Part shown: positions 17,946 to 26,181 of the stretch, one piece after another | Layout of the letters: each line of letters opens with the position of its first letter | Position numbering within the stretch: position 1 is the stretch's first letter | Source: DATBAX01 sp963723765 | GTDB lineage: Bacteria; Acidobacteriota; Terriglobia; Terriglobales; Acidobacteriaceae | DNA length: 64,000 bases | Reading direction: 5' to 3' | Assembly (NCBI GenBank): GCA_963723765.1 | Contig: CAVRSD010000005.1 | Coordinates: 744,001-808,000, forward strand | Notes under the pieces: model-generated | Database searches by the model: none | Told to the model about the DNA's origin: nothing | What the model saw: only the letters and a program-made list of their open reading frames with translations | Position numbers and translations under genes: made by a program

Positions 17946-18658
17946 GCACTGCTACAGCAGCAAATAATATCGCTACGCAAACCAAAGTGGTCCAGGTCCG
18001 CAATGTCAGCAAAGTTTTCAAGCGCGATGCTTTCGAAGTCAAAGCGCTCGACGACGTTTCCATCGATATTGCCAAAGGCGAGTTTCTCGCTCTTATGGGC
18101 CCGTCAGGCTCGGGTAAGACAACTTTGCTCAATATGATTGCGGCCATCGATCGGCCGACCGCCGGCGAGCTGTTGGTACTGGGTGAGAACGTTTTCCGCT
18201 TCAATGATTCTCAGTCCGCTCACTGGCGTAATACGCATATTGGTTACATCTTTCAGACATTTAATTTGATTCCCGTTCTTACCGCGTTTGAGAATGTGGA
18301 GCTCCCGCTTTTGCTGACCAAGCTCACCTCGCAGCAGCGTCGTGACCACGTGATGACCGCACTCAAGTTGGTCGGTCTGGAGGACCGCGTCGGTCATCTC
18401 CCCAAACAACTCTCAGGCGGACAGGAGCAACGCGTGGCGATTGCCCGCGCCATTGTAAGCGACCCAACTCTGTTGTTGGCGGATGAACCCACGGGTGACC
18501 TGGACAGCCACTCCGCGACGGAGGTCCTGGAGATTCTCAAACGGCTGAACGAAGACTTCCAGAAGACAGTGGTAATGGTAACGCACGATCCGCATGCGGC
18601 TTCGTATGCACATGTGACCCGGCATCTGGAGAAGGGAATGCTGCTGCCACCGGGTTAG
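17942..18658 (+). CDS. ABC transporter ATP-binding protein (MacB/LolD type)
   Basis: A 238-residue nucleotide-binding subunit with Walker A GPSGSGKTT, Q-loop YIFQTFNLIP, signature LSGGQEQRVAIARA, Walker B LLLADEPTGDLDS and switch His in VTHDP. The signature has LSGGQEQ where most relatives read LSGGQQQ. The ATGA overlap with the adaptor gene implies translational coupling. As the only ATPase in the operon, it presumably powers all three permeases, in homo- or heterodimeric combinations. Confidence 0.95.
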   Translation: MSTATAANNIATQTKVVQVRNVSKVFKRDAFEVKALDDVSIDIAKGEFLALMGPSGSGKTTLLNMIAAIDRPTAGELLVLGENVFRFNDSQSAHWRNTHIGYIFQTFNLIPVLTAFENVELPLLLTKLTSQQRRDHVMTALKLVGLEDRVGHLPKQLSGGQEQRVAIARAIVSDPTLLLADEPTGDLDSHSATEVLEILKRLNEDFQKTVVMVTHDPHAASYAHVTRHLEKGMLLPPG

Positions 18659-18665
18659 CGACAAT

Positions 18666-19229
18666 TCAGAGATACGTAGAATCGCGGGACATTAAAGTTC
18701 CCCCCGATTTGTCAGCAGATCCAAGATCTTCGTTATGATTTCCGGCGTCCGGGCCGGAAACCCACTGCCACGCCCGGCGTCCATTCTCGCGAACTGTACT
18801 TTGCGCTTCGCCGTATTCCACCAACCGGTTAAGTACGGTCGTAACGGACGCGAGGGGATCTTTGTGATGAAGAATGATCGGCGGGGTCTTTTGTTGGATT
18901 TGTTCGCATACCTCGCGCGCTGCCAAGGGACGAGTAGCCTCCATCAGAACCATTCGGCAAGCCCTGGTAAATCCCGGCTGGCGCCCGCTAGCCTTGCGAT
19001 CGACAAGTTCCAGCAGATCTTCATTTAAAATACCGCCGCCGAAAAGGTTGGCCAACCCTACGATGGTCTGTTTGATGGTGCCGATACGTTTCATGATATC
19101 GGCGCGCTGACGCATCAGCTGGCGTAATTCCTCGTGGGCAGTCTTTACAACTTCCTGCACGTTCTGATCGCCGCTACGAGAAAGACTGTTGTTTCCTGTT
19201 TCGTTATTATGGATCTGCCCGCCATTCAT
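18666..19229 (-). CDS. Conserved protein with C-terminal winged-helix-like region
   Basis: A 187-residue product from the ATG at 19229, which has GGGGAG six bases upstream; an earlier in-frame start at 19283 has no such site. The N-terminal third is a predicted coiled coil (VVKTAHEELRQLMRQRADIM), then TIKQTIVGLANLFGGG. The middle reads RACRMVLMEATRPLAAREVCEQIQ and HHKDPLASVTTVLNRLVEYGEAQ, which resembles a winged helix-turn-helix with its wing at RENGRRAWQWV. I know similar acidobacterial proteins but no function. DNA binding is inferred from fold pattern only. It converges with the export operon across 7 bp. Confidence 0.65.
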   Translation of the reverse strand: MNGGQIHNNETGNNSLSRSGDQNVQEVVKTAHEELRQLMRQRADIMKRIGTIKQTIVGLANLFGGGILNEDLLELVDRKASGRQPGFTRACRMVLMEATRPLAAREVCEQIQQKTPPIILHHKDPLASVTTVLNRLVEYGEAQSTVRENGRRAWQWVSGPDAGNHNEDLGSADKSGGTLMSRDSTYL

Positions 19230-19564
19230 AACTACTCCCCTCGGGCCCGGTACACCCTGCCATGCCACACCACCGCTTATCACTTAATACGGGCGGGTGA
19301 CGGAACTTGTTCCGTGGCAATTACACGCCTGAGATTTTTCTCTCGCTGGCCTGTCTGCCCAACTTATTGGCTTAGACGGCAATCCTTAGAAAAGGTCACG
19401 ATCTGGATGTGACGTGCGTCACTTGTCGATGTGACAAACCGCACCTGGGACGGACCCCCATTTCCCGAACACTTCCCTGTTCCTCCTTGACAAAAGTCTT
19501 GTACCTGCATAAAGTTCGGAGAAGTTGCTGTATGGCAGCGGATATTTTGGACAGGTGCCCAAGA
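19230..19564. other. Divergent intergenic region with CRP-like palindrome
   Basis: This 335-bp gap lies between the winged-helix-like gene and the small coiled-coil gene. The only structure I see is the palindrome at 19408-19422. An open frame in this stretch (from 19409) is the 5' extension of the small gene and lacks a ribosome site. Confidence 0.5.
19408..19423. promoter_or_regulatory. CRP-like palindrome
   Basis: TGTGA-CGTGCG-TCACT differs by one base from the CRP consensus TGTGA-N6-TCACA and contains the perfect inverted repeat GTGACG/CGTCAC. It lies about 155 bp upstream of the small gene at 19565 and 180 bp from the divergent gene. Confidence 0.35.
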
Positions 19565-19828
19565 ATGAAGAACGTTTACGAAGTTTTGCGGCAAAAAGAG
19601 CTCGAATTGGCCAGGCTGGAAAAGGAAGTAGAGGCACTGCGAGTGGCGGCGCCGTTGTTGTCTGAAGACAAGGAGTTGACCACGGACGTGGTAACCAACA
19701 AGCCAACTCTGGCGACTCCCACCCCAGCGCAACAGCCCATTCGTATTCCGCAACCGGCCGTGGCAGTACAGCCGCAACAGCAGGCGCGCGCCGCCGGCTG
19801 GGAAGATACGGCGAAGCGTTGGCCGTAA
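19565..19828 (+). CDS. Small coiled-coil protein with Pro/Gln-rich tail
   Basis: An 87-residue product from the ATG at 19565. The first 30 residues (MKNVYEVLRQKELELARLEK ...) form a heptad-patterned amphipathic coiled coil. The rest is a flexible Thr/Pro/Gln tail (TPAQQPIRIPQPAVAVQPQQ) ending in AGWEDTAKRWP. I recognise the opening as a small protein recurring in acidobacteria, but no role is known to me. The open frame extends upstream to 19409, but that part is Cys/Arg-rich and unlike the rest, so I exclude it. Confidence 0.65.
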   Translation: MKNVYEVLRQKELELARLEKEVEALRVAAPLLSEDKELTTDVVTNKPTLATPTPAQQPIRIPQPAVAVQPQQQARAAGWEDTAKRWP

Positions 19829-19965
19829 ATTAATCTGGCGATCGAGCCGTCGTAATCCCTACCACGTGCCACGAAGGTTGCATCAGCCAGTGGCCATGGC
19901 CGCAACCCAGAACTTTTCCCTGTGCTCTAAGCTCCCGTCACTCCAAAGGTCGTAGCGAGAGACCC

Positions 19966-20009
19966 GCTGAAAACTTTGGTGTTATATAATGCATCCAACA
20001 GTTTTCAGC
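19966..20009. promoter_or_regulatory. 10-bp inverted repeat flanking a TATAAT box
   Basis: GCTGAAAACT (19966-19975) and AGTTTTCAGC (20000-20009) are exact inverse copies. The 24-base interval contains TATAAT (19985-19990), about 70 bp upstream of the PilZ-TonB gene. No good -35 box at 17 bp is visible. It may be an operator for a dimeric regulator. Confidence 0.4.
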
Positions 20010-20077
20010 TAGCGCCCATTCGTCACACTCCAGCCAAAATCGCGGCGGAGTTGTTTCAGACATGCGGAAGGTGATCC

Positions 20078-20947
20078 GTGAGTACTGCCGCAACCCAATT
20101 ACCCATTGGTGCGCACGCAACTCGCCCTAGAGATCCCCGTTTCCCCGCCGCCATTCCCGTGGACATCACGGTATTGCGATCCGGTATCCCCTACAACATT
20201 CCAGGGCGTGCGATCAATTTTTGCCAGGGCGGGTTAGGCGCCATGCTGGCGGGAGAGCTCGTCCCAGGAGACGTAGTCGGAATTGCATTCCGCGTTCCTG
20301 AAGTTGAGTCACCCATCCGGACAAGAGCGCAGGTGCGTCACCAGGCACAGCTGCGATGCGGACTTTCTTTTGTGGGCCTGTCCGCGGAACAGCAAATGAT
20401 TATCGAGCGCTGGTCCCGACGTATGGCAGACATCAGGTCGGCAAACCGATTCCAGGAAATCGCCGGGACGAGACTTCAGGAGACGGCTTCAGTTGCGTTG
20501 AAACTACCGCGAAGTGGGCAGCGCTATCGGATTCTTTGGCTGGTACTTGCCATCTTATTGGTGATTGGCGCTGGGGGCTGGTGGCACTGGTATCAGGCAT
20601 GGCACGATCTGGAATCACGACTTCAGAAGAACGAAGTCATCTCCCAAGAGCCACCCACCAGAGTGCCGGCCAGCATCATGGAGCAACTCTTAATTCACAG
20701 GGTCGAGCCCGTACATCCAGGAACGGAACAATCCGCTTCCAGGGAAGGTACTGTTGTGCTAAACGCTGTCATTGGAGCGGATGGTGCCGTGATGAAAGTG
20801 CACGCGCTGAGTGGCCCGACCCCATTAGCATCTGCGGCAACCGATGCCGTGAGATGGTGGCGATACCAGCCTTATCTGGTGAATGGCCAGCCCGTCGAAG
20901 TCGAAACTACCGTGACCGTGAATTTCCAGACGGCAAGCCCCGAATAA
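20078..20947 (+). CDS. PilZ domain - membrane helix - TonB C-terminal domain fusion
   Basis: A 289-residue protein from a GTG start. Residues about 15-115 look like a PilZ domain: an Arg-rich entry (TRPRDPRFPAAIPVDI), then INFCQGGLGAML in place of the usual D/N-x-S-x-x-G, then a barrel ending LRCGLSFVGLS. The entry does not give an exact RxxxR and the Ser is Cys, so c-di-GMP binding is doubtful. One helix follows (ILWLVLAILLVIGAGGWWHW, about 150-170). The C-terminal domain is TonB-like (REGTVVLNAVIGADGAVMKV, LASAATDAVRWWRYQPYLVNG). The topology puts PilZ inside and the TonB-like part in the periplasm. It converges on the TPR kinase gene. Confidence 0.8.
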   Translation: MSTAATQLPIGAHATRPRDPRFPAAIPVDITVLRSGIPYNIPGRAINFCQGGLGAMLAGELVPGDVVGIAFRVPEVESPIRTRAQVRHQAQLRCGLSFVGLSAEQQMIIERWSRRMADIRSANRFQEIAGTRLQETASVALKLPRSGQRYRILWLVLAILLVIGAGGWWHWYQAWHDLESRLQKNEVISQEPPTRVPASIMEQLLIHRVEPVHPGTEQSASREGTVVLNAVIGADGAVMKVHALSGPTPLASAATDAVRWWRYQPYLVNGQPVEVETTVTVNFQTASPE

Positions 20948-20961
20948 AAGGCATTTACTTC

Positions 20962-23796
20962 TTACTGAATCTTGGCATATTCAGCTTTTGCTTGCTTTAA
21001 CAATGCCAGGTCGGGATCGGCGTCTTTCCATTGTGCCAGCAAATCCTGATAGGCAACCCGGCTGCGGGCCTTGTCTCCTTCCATGGCATAGGCGCGAGCC
21101 AGCCCCAGCTGGGACAAGGGAATGAGCGGATCCCCATAAGAGATAGCCCTTAAGTCGATTACGTTTTGGAAAGCCTGGGCCGCATCGCCGCCCCGAGTTG
21201 CCTTGAGATAGGCGTTCCCACGCAGATAAAGCACGGACGTGTTGACTCGACCGTAAACCAACGCGCCATCGAGCAGATCCACCGCTTTTGCGGCACTGCC
21301 GTGATTGAGTTCAACCTGAGCCTTTAGAGATGGAACCGCTACATCTTGCACCAGCGTGTCATAGGGACGCTGTTTCGCAACCTCATCCACCATTTTCAGG
21401 GCACGGGTGTCCTCGCCCGCGAATGCCAACGCCCCAGCGGCATTGAGAACCATATTCGATGAATTGGACAACTTTAAGCCCCGATCCAGGTCGTCCAGGG
21501 CGCGCGATTTTTCTCCCATCACCGCTTCGACGAACGCTTCCTGCGCGTACTCGGAGGCAACTGCCTCCTTCAGCGATAGGCGATCGGCTGCCGCTCGGGC
21601 CTGCTTGCCAAGTTCTCTTGCCTTCTGTAATTGCCCACGCCCTACGGCATCAAAGAGTTGGAATTGCAGCGCGGTCATTTCTCCAACGGGAGTGGCTTTG
21701 GCGAGTGTGAGTTCCCGTTCGAAACCCGCAGGATCGTTCTGCGCCCAGGCAAGTCCCGCCAATTGAAGATGGATGTTGTCCAAGCCGAGTTTTCGCTGCA
21801 AAGCCTGATTCAATGTAGCCTTGGCCTCATCCAGACGCTTAAGACCCGCATAGGCATTGGCCAAATTCGAGTAGCCACTCAGACTGTCGGGATCGATAAG
21901 AACCGCCTGGCGGGCGTTTTCCAAACCGTTTTCAAATTGTCCCAATTGGTCATAGATATTGGCAACATTGTTGTATGGGGTCGCGTCCCGGGGATAGGTT
22001 TGCTTGTAGAGCTCAAGCGCAGTAATGCCCTTGTCGAGTTGACCAGAGTCCGCGTAGTAGTGCGACATGATGTACAGCTTTTCATGTTCACTGGCCCGGT
22101 CACGCAGCTCAAACGCTTTTTGCCGGTTCTGTTCCGACAATCCAGATTGACCCAGGTTGTTCTCGACGGCCCCTAGACGAGCGTAGGCCATGGCAAAATT
22201 CGGGTCGAGTTCGACAGCCCGTTGATAGAGTGGAAGCGCCCCCAGTTCATCGCCGATTTCATGTTTCATATCGCCCAGGCTGAAAGCTTTCAACGCGTCC
22301 AGCGAGGATGTCGTGGCTTCCGAAAGAGGTTTGTCGAATTTTTGCACCGATCCCAGAGACTCGCCCATCTTCCCGCGCAAGTCCGATCCTGCCCGGTGGA
22401 GCGCGTCAAGTACATCCTCTTTCTTGCCGGCTTGCATCTCTTCGCGCGCCAGCGATTCTCCGCTGTTGGCATTAACGGCGTCCAGCGTGATCACATATTG
22501 GCTGCCCAGATTCGCAATGGACCCATTGAGCATCGCCTTGATTCCATTGCGCAGGCAGATTTCCCGTCCCACGTCCGTGGTAACGCGTTCGTCAGGCGAC
22601 CGGCCCATGAACTGCAGCGTCTGCCTGACTTTCTGCTCGGAAAAGACATTCAGGTACGGGGACTGTTCCAAATCCACCGCCAGGGCCTTTTTCAAAGTGC
22701 CGTCAAAAACCGGATCGGCCGTAGTGTTCACGAAATCCGTAACCAGGATTGCATCCCTCTCCGTCATCCCTCCGTGACCGCGCCGCGCGAAGTAAATTCC
22801 CCCCGCAGTCAGTAATGCGATCGCCACGACTCCGGCAACCACGTAGCCACGCAATCGATGCCAATTTCTGGATGGGCGGAAGGCAGGACGCGCCATCCCC
22901 GAAGAGCTCTTGGCCGTCGCTACGGTTCCCGACTCAGTGTCGCGCCTAAGCCGCTTTAAATCGGCTCGGACTTCAGCCGCACCCTGATAGCGTAGATCGC
23001 GGTCTTTTTCCAGCAACTTGTTGATGATTTCCTCGAGAAGCATCGGCACATCTGGATTCAAACGCACCGGCGTGACCGGTGGCCGATTCAGGATGGCTTC
23101 AAAAATGACTGCCGAAGTATCACCGCGAAACGGCAATGCACCGGTTGCCATCTCGTAGAGCACCGCGCCGAAGGAAAACAGATCGGTGCGGGTATCCAGA
23201 TCTTTGCCCCGCGCCTGCTCGGGAGACATATAAGCCACCGTGCCTACAGTGGATCCTGGACTGGTGAGAAAGTTTTCATTCGACGTTGCTTCTAAACCAG
23301 CCGTAGCACTGCCCACCGGCGCACTCGCAGTTTGTTTGGCCAGGCCAAAATCAAGAATTTTGGCCTGGCTGCGGGTAGTCACAAAAATGTTGGCGGGCTT
23401 GATGTCGCGATGAATAATGCCTTTGGCGTGCGCCGATTCCAGTGCATCCGCAATCTGGATACTCAGATCCAGCAAGGCATCCGTCTCCATAGGATGGCCG
23501 CCAATCCGCTGCTTGAGGGTCTGCCCTTCCAACAGCTCCATGGCGATAAAGTAACGGCCGTCCGCCTGACCGATTTCATAGATCGTGCAAATATTGGGAT
23601 GGTTCAGGGCGGAAGCCGCGCGGGCCTCCCGCTGGAAGCGCTCCAGCGCCGCCGGATCTCTTTCCATTTCACTGGGCAGGAACTTCAGAGCAACATGACG
23701 CCCGAGGTTGAGGTCTTCCGCCTCATACACGACACCCATGCCACCACCCCCAAGCTGGCGCTGGATGCGATAGTGCGAAATGGTTTCGCCAATCAT
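20962..23796 (-). CDS. Ser/Thr protein kinase with TPR-rich C-terminal domain
   Basis: A 944-residue protein. The N-terminal kinase domain keeps all hallmarks: LGGGGMGVVY (15-24), K38 in VALKFL, HRDIKPAN (129-136), DFG (149-151) and SPEQARG with DTRTDLFSFGAVLYE, so it should be active. A basic linker and one membrane helix (VVAGVVAIALLTAGGIYFA, about residues 320-345) follow. The large extracytoplasmic part has a sub-domain (VTDFVNTTADPVFDGTLKKA) known to me from adenylate-cyclase-like TPR proteins, then many TPR-like pairs (AMAYARLGAVENNLGQ, TPYNNVANIYDQLGQFENG, SGYSNLANAYAGLKRLDEA). Ligand and target proteins are unknown. The architecture is frequent in acidobacteria. Confidence 0.93.
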   Translation of the reverse strand: MIGETISHYRIQRQLGGGGMGVVYEAEDLNLGRHVALKFLPSEMERDPAALERFQREARAASALNHPNICTIYEIGQADGRYFIAMELLEGQTLKQRIGGHPMETDALLDLSIQIADALESAHAKGIIHRDIKPANIFVTTRSQAKILDFGLAKQTASAPVGSATAGLEATSNENFLTSPGSTVGTVAYMSPEQARGKDLDTRTDLFSFGAVLYEMATGALPFRGDTSAVIFEAILNRPPVTPVRLNPDVPMLLEEIINKLLEKDRDLRYQGAAEVRADLKRLRRDTESGTVATAKSSSGMARPAFRPSRNWHRLRGYVVAGVVAIALLTAGGIYFARRGHGGMTERDAILVTDFVNTTADPVFDGTLKKALAVDLEQSPYLNVFSEQKVRQTLQFMGRSPDERVTTDVGREICLRNGIKAMLNGSIANLGSQYVITLDAVNANSGESLAREEMQAGKKEDVLDALHRAGSDLRGKMGESLGSVQKFDKPLSEATTSSLDALKAFSLGDMKHEIGDELGALPLYQRAVELDPNFAMAYARLGAVENNLGQSGLSEQNRQKAFELRDRASEHEKLYIMSHYYADSGQLDKGITALELYKQTYPRDATPYNNVANIYDQLGQFENGLENARQAVLIDPDSLSGYSNLANAYAGLKRLDEAKATLNQALQRKLGLDNIHLQLAGLAWAQNDPAGFERELTLAKATPVGEMTALQFQLFDAVGRGQLQKARELGKQARAAADRLSLKEAVASEYAQEAFVEAVMGEKSRALDDLDRGLKLSNSSNMVLNAAGALAFAGEDTRALKMVDEVAKQRPYDTLVQDVAVPSLKAQVELNHGSAAKAVDLLDGALVYGRVNTSVLYLRGNAYLKATRGGDAAQAFQNVIDLRAISYGDPLIPLSQLGLARAYAMEGDKARSRVAYQDLLAQWKDADPDLALLKQAKAEYAKIQ

Positions 23797-24061
23797 GATT
23801 GAGCCGATCGTATTTCGTCGATCAGTAGCGCAGAATCTTAGGAAGAATCCTCGATGTTAGGCTGAGCAAACGGACAAGTCAACGCACGGAAAGAGAGCAT
23901 TCGCGCATCGCCTTCGAAACGTAATCGCCGTTATCCTCCTGAGGCTGTGTATATCTTTTTACAAGCTTTTAATCTTTCTTCATCTCTGCTTAATACAGGG
24001 CGGTCAAGCTATGGGCTATGTGTCGGGATCACTCCTCATGGATCCCGGCCGGAGGATCAAA

Positions 24062-25978
24062 ATGCAGTTAGGAAATCTCTATCGAGCGACCTGGCGATAT
24101 TTTGGGCTGGGCGCGGCGTTGCTCTCTACCGTTTTTAACCTGGTGGACGCGCCCAGTCTCGCTGCCCAGCAGGTAAGAACCACCAGCCCTATCAAACATG
24201 TGATTGTGATCATTGGTGAGAACCGCAGCTTTGACCACGTTTTCGCCACCTACAAACCCAAGAATGGTGAAACGGTCTGGAACCTGCTCTCCAAAGGCAT
24301 CATCAAGGCGGACGGAACACCGGGCCCCAATTACTCCTTGTCGGCGCAGTACTCCGCTGTAACTAGCGACACATTCTCCATCAGCCCTTCAGAAAAAACA
24401 GTCTATACGAACGTTCCGCCGGTGGTGGCGGGCGGGCCGACGACTCCTTACATCCCGACCGTGGCTATTGCAAAAGAAATTGAACCGGGCACGCTGGCTA
24501 GCAGCTACTACAAATTCCTGACCACGGGCGGCACCGGCCTTTCGGCTTACACTGTGCCGGACACTCGTATTCCCAATGTTCTGGATCTGAACGAAGGCGC
24601 ATTCCAGCTCTCGCCATTCATCACCTCGGATGATTACGCGAACAGCCCGGTACATCGGTTCTATCAAATGTGGCAGCAGGCGGATTGCAACGCGGCTCTG
24701 GCGACGAAAGACAACCCAAGCGGCTGCTTGAGTGACCTGTTCCCATGGGTGGAAGTCACGATCGGCGCAGGGAGTGACGGCTCGGCTGGCTCAACCGCGC
24801 CTCCCACTGACTATCTTTCGACTGGGGAAGGTTCCACGTCGATGGAGTTCTACAACGTGCTCAAAGGCGATGTCCCTTACTTCAAGAGTCTCGCCGACCA
24901 GTACACTCTTAGTGACAACTTCCACCAATCCGTGATGGGTGGAACCATGGCTAATCACATTGAATTCGGCTTCGCGGATTCTATTTGGTTCAGTGATGGC
25001 AACGGCAATGCTCTCACGCCACCAGCCACCCAGATCGAAAACCCGAATCCTCAGGCCGGAACCAACAACTGGTATGACGATGACGGTTACAACAGCGGAA
25101 GCTACAGCGCTTGCGCTGATCTAAGCCAGCCCGGTGTGCCGGCTATCGTGAACTATCTGCAATCTCTGCCACGTCCGGTTAATCCGAATTGCGACACCGG
25201 ACACTACTACATCCTGAACAATTACAATCCGGGTTTCAACGGTGATGGATCCTCATCGCTCACACTGTCTCCGCTGACCGTTCCGGGATCGTCGGTTCGT
25301 CACATCGGCGACGCTTTATCGGCAAAGAACGTTCCATGGAAATATTATGGAGACGGTTGGAACGTGTACCTCTCTGACCCGACTTTCACCAATCCGCTGG
25401 ATACGTATTGCAATATCTGCAATCCGTTCCAGTACGCAACCGATGTCATGACCAATGCGACGGTCCGCGCCGAGCATATTCAGGACTCCACTAACATCTT
25501 CGAGGACATCAAGGCAGGAGAACTGCCGGCAGTGTCCATCGTGAAACCGGGCTGGCCGTCCGATGGTCATCCAGCGTCTTCAAAGATCGACATTTTTGAA
25601 GGCTTCGCCAAGAAGATCGTTACCGCAGTCCAGGCCAACCCCACTCTATGGGCGGACACTGCCATCTTCATCACCTTTGACGAAGGCGGCGGTTACTATG
25701 ATTCCGGCTACATTCAACCCGTCGATTTCTTCGGCGATGGTACCCGTATTCCGTTGCTGATCGTGTCCCCCTACAGCGCAGGTGGACATGTCACCCACGG
25801 TTATACGGACCACGTATCCATCACCAAATTCATCGAGAGGAATTTCGGCCTCGGACCGTTGACCGGACGCAGCCGCGATAACCTCCCCAACCCGAAGGTT
25901 TCGAAGACCAATGCCTACGTGCCGTTAAACACTCCGGCGATTGGCGATCTTTTCGACGCCTTCAACTTCAAGAAATAG
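24062..25978 (+). CDS. Secreted phosphoesterase (phospholipase C / acid phosphatase AcpA family)
   Basis: A 638-residue product from the ATG at 24062, with GGAGG six bases upstream; an earlier in-frame ATG at 24011 lacks a site. A signal peptide ends near APSLAAQ. The family metal-site motifs are present: HVIVIIGENRSFDHVFATY near the N-terminus, TLSDNFHQSVMGGTMANHIE in the middle, and FITFDEGGGYYDSG with RIPLLIVSPYSAGGHVTHGYTDH toward the end. This is the bacterial phosphoesterase family that includes phospholipase C and AcpA. The exact substrate (phospholipid or phosphomonoester) cannot be read. A terminator lies 28 bp after the stop. Confidence 0.9.
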   Translation: MQLGNLYRATWRYFGLGAALLSTVFNLVDAPSLAAQQVRTTSPIKHVIVIIGENRSFDHVFATYKPKNGETVWNLLSKGIIKADGTPGPNYSLSAQYSAVTSDTFSISPSEKTVYTNVPPVVAGGPTTPYIPTVAIAKEIEPGTLASSYYKFLTTGGTGLSAYTVPDTRIPNVLDLNEGAFQLSPFITSDDYANSPVHRFYQMWQQADCNAALATKDNPSGCLSDLFPWVEVTIGAGSDGSAGSTAPPTDYLSTGEGSTSMEFYNVLKGDVPYFKSLADQYTLSDNFHQSVMGGTMANHIEFGFADSIWFSDGNGNALTPPATQIENPNPQAGTNNWYDDDGYNSGSYSACADLSQPGVPAIVNYLQSLPRPVNPNCDTGHYYILNNYNPGFNGDGSSSLTLSPLTVPGSSVRHIGDALSAKNVPWKYYGDGWNVYLSDPTFTNPLDTYCNICNPFQYATDVMTNATVRAEHIQDSTNIFEDIKAGELPAVSIVKPGWPSDGHPASSKIDIFEGFAKKIVTAVQANPTLWADTAIFITFDEGGGYYDSGYIQPVDFFGDGTRIPLLIVSPYSAGGHVTHGYTDHVSITKFIERNFGLGPLTGRSRDNLPNPKVSKTNAYVPLNTPAIGDLFDAFNFKK

Positions 25979-26005
25979 CCGGACCAACTTACCGAACCAT
26001 TCAGA

Positions 26006-26029
26006 CGGCCAGAGCACATGCTCTGGCCG
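26006..26029 (+). terminator. Rho-independent terminator after the phosphoesterase gene
   Basis: A perfect 11-bp stem (CGGCCAGAGCA / TGCTCTGGCCG) with a 2-base gap is followed by ATTTCTCTT. Confidence 0.7.
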
Positions 26030-26054
26030 ATTTCTCTTGCTGAGTGTGCCCTCT

Positions 26055-26118
26055 CAAACCTTGTCATTCGGAGCGAAGTTGCCGCGAAGGCGGCGACGTA
26101 GCGAAGGAATCTGCTTTT
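26055..26118 (+). repeat. Diverged copy of the GTCATCCTGAG-type intergenic element
   Basis: The stretch begins TTGTCATTCGGAGCGAAG, passes through an internal CCGCGAAGGCGG hairpin and ends GTAGCGAAGGAATCTGC. It has the same edge words as the better-conserved copies at 38819, 39059 and 55652. Confidence 0.5.
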
Positions 26119-26181
26119 TGCCGGCGAATTTTAACCTGAGGTTCACCTAACTATGACTTCCGCAGTGTTAACTACTCGATT

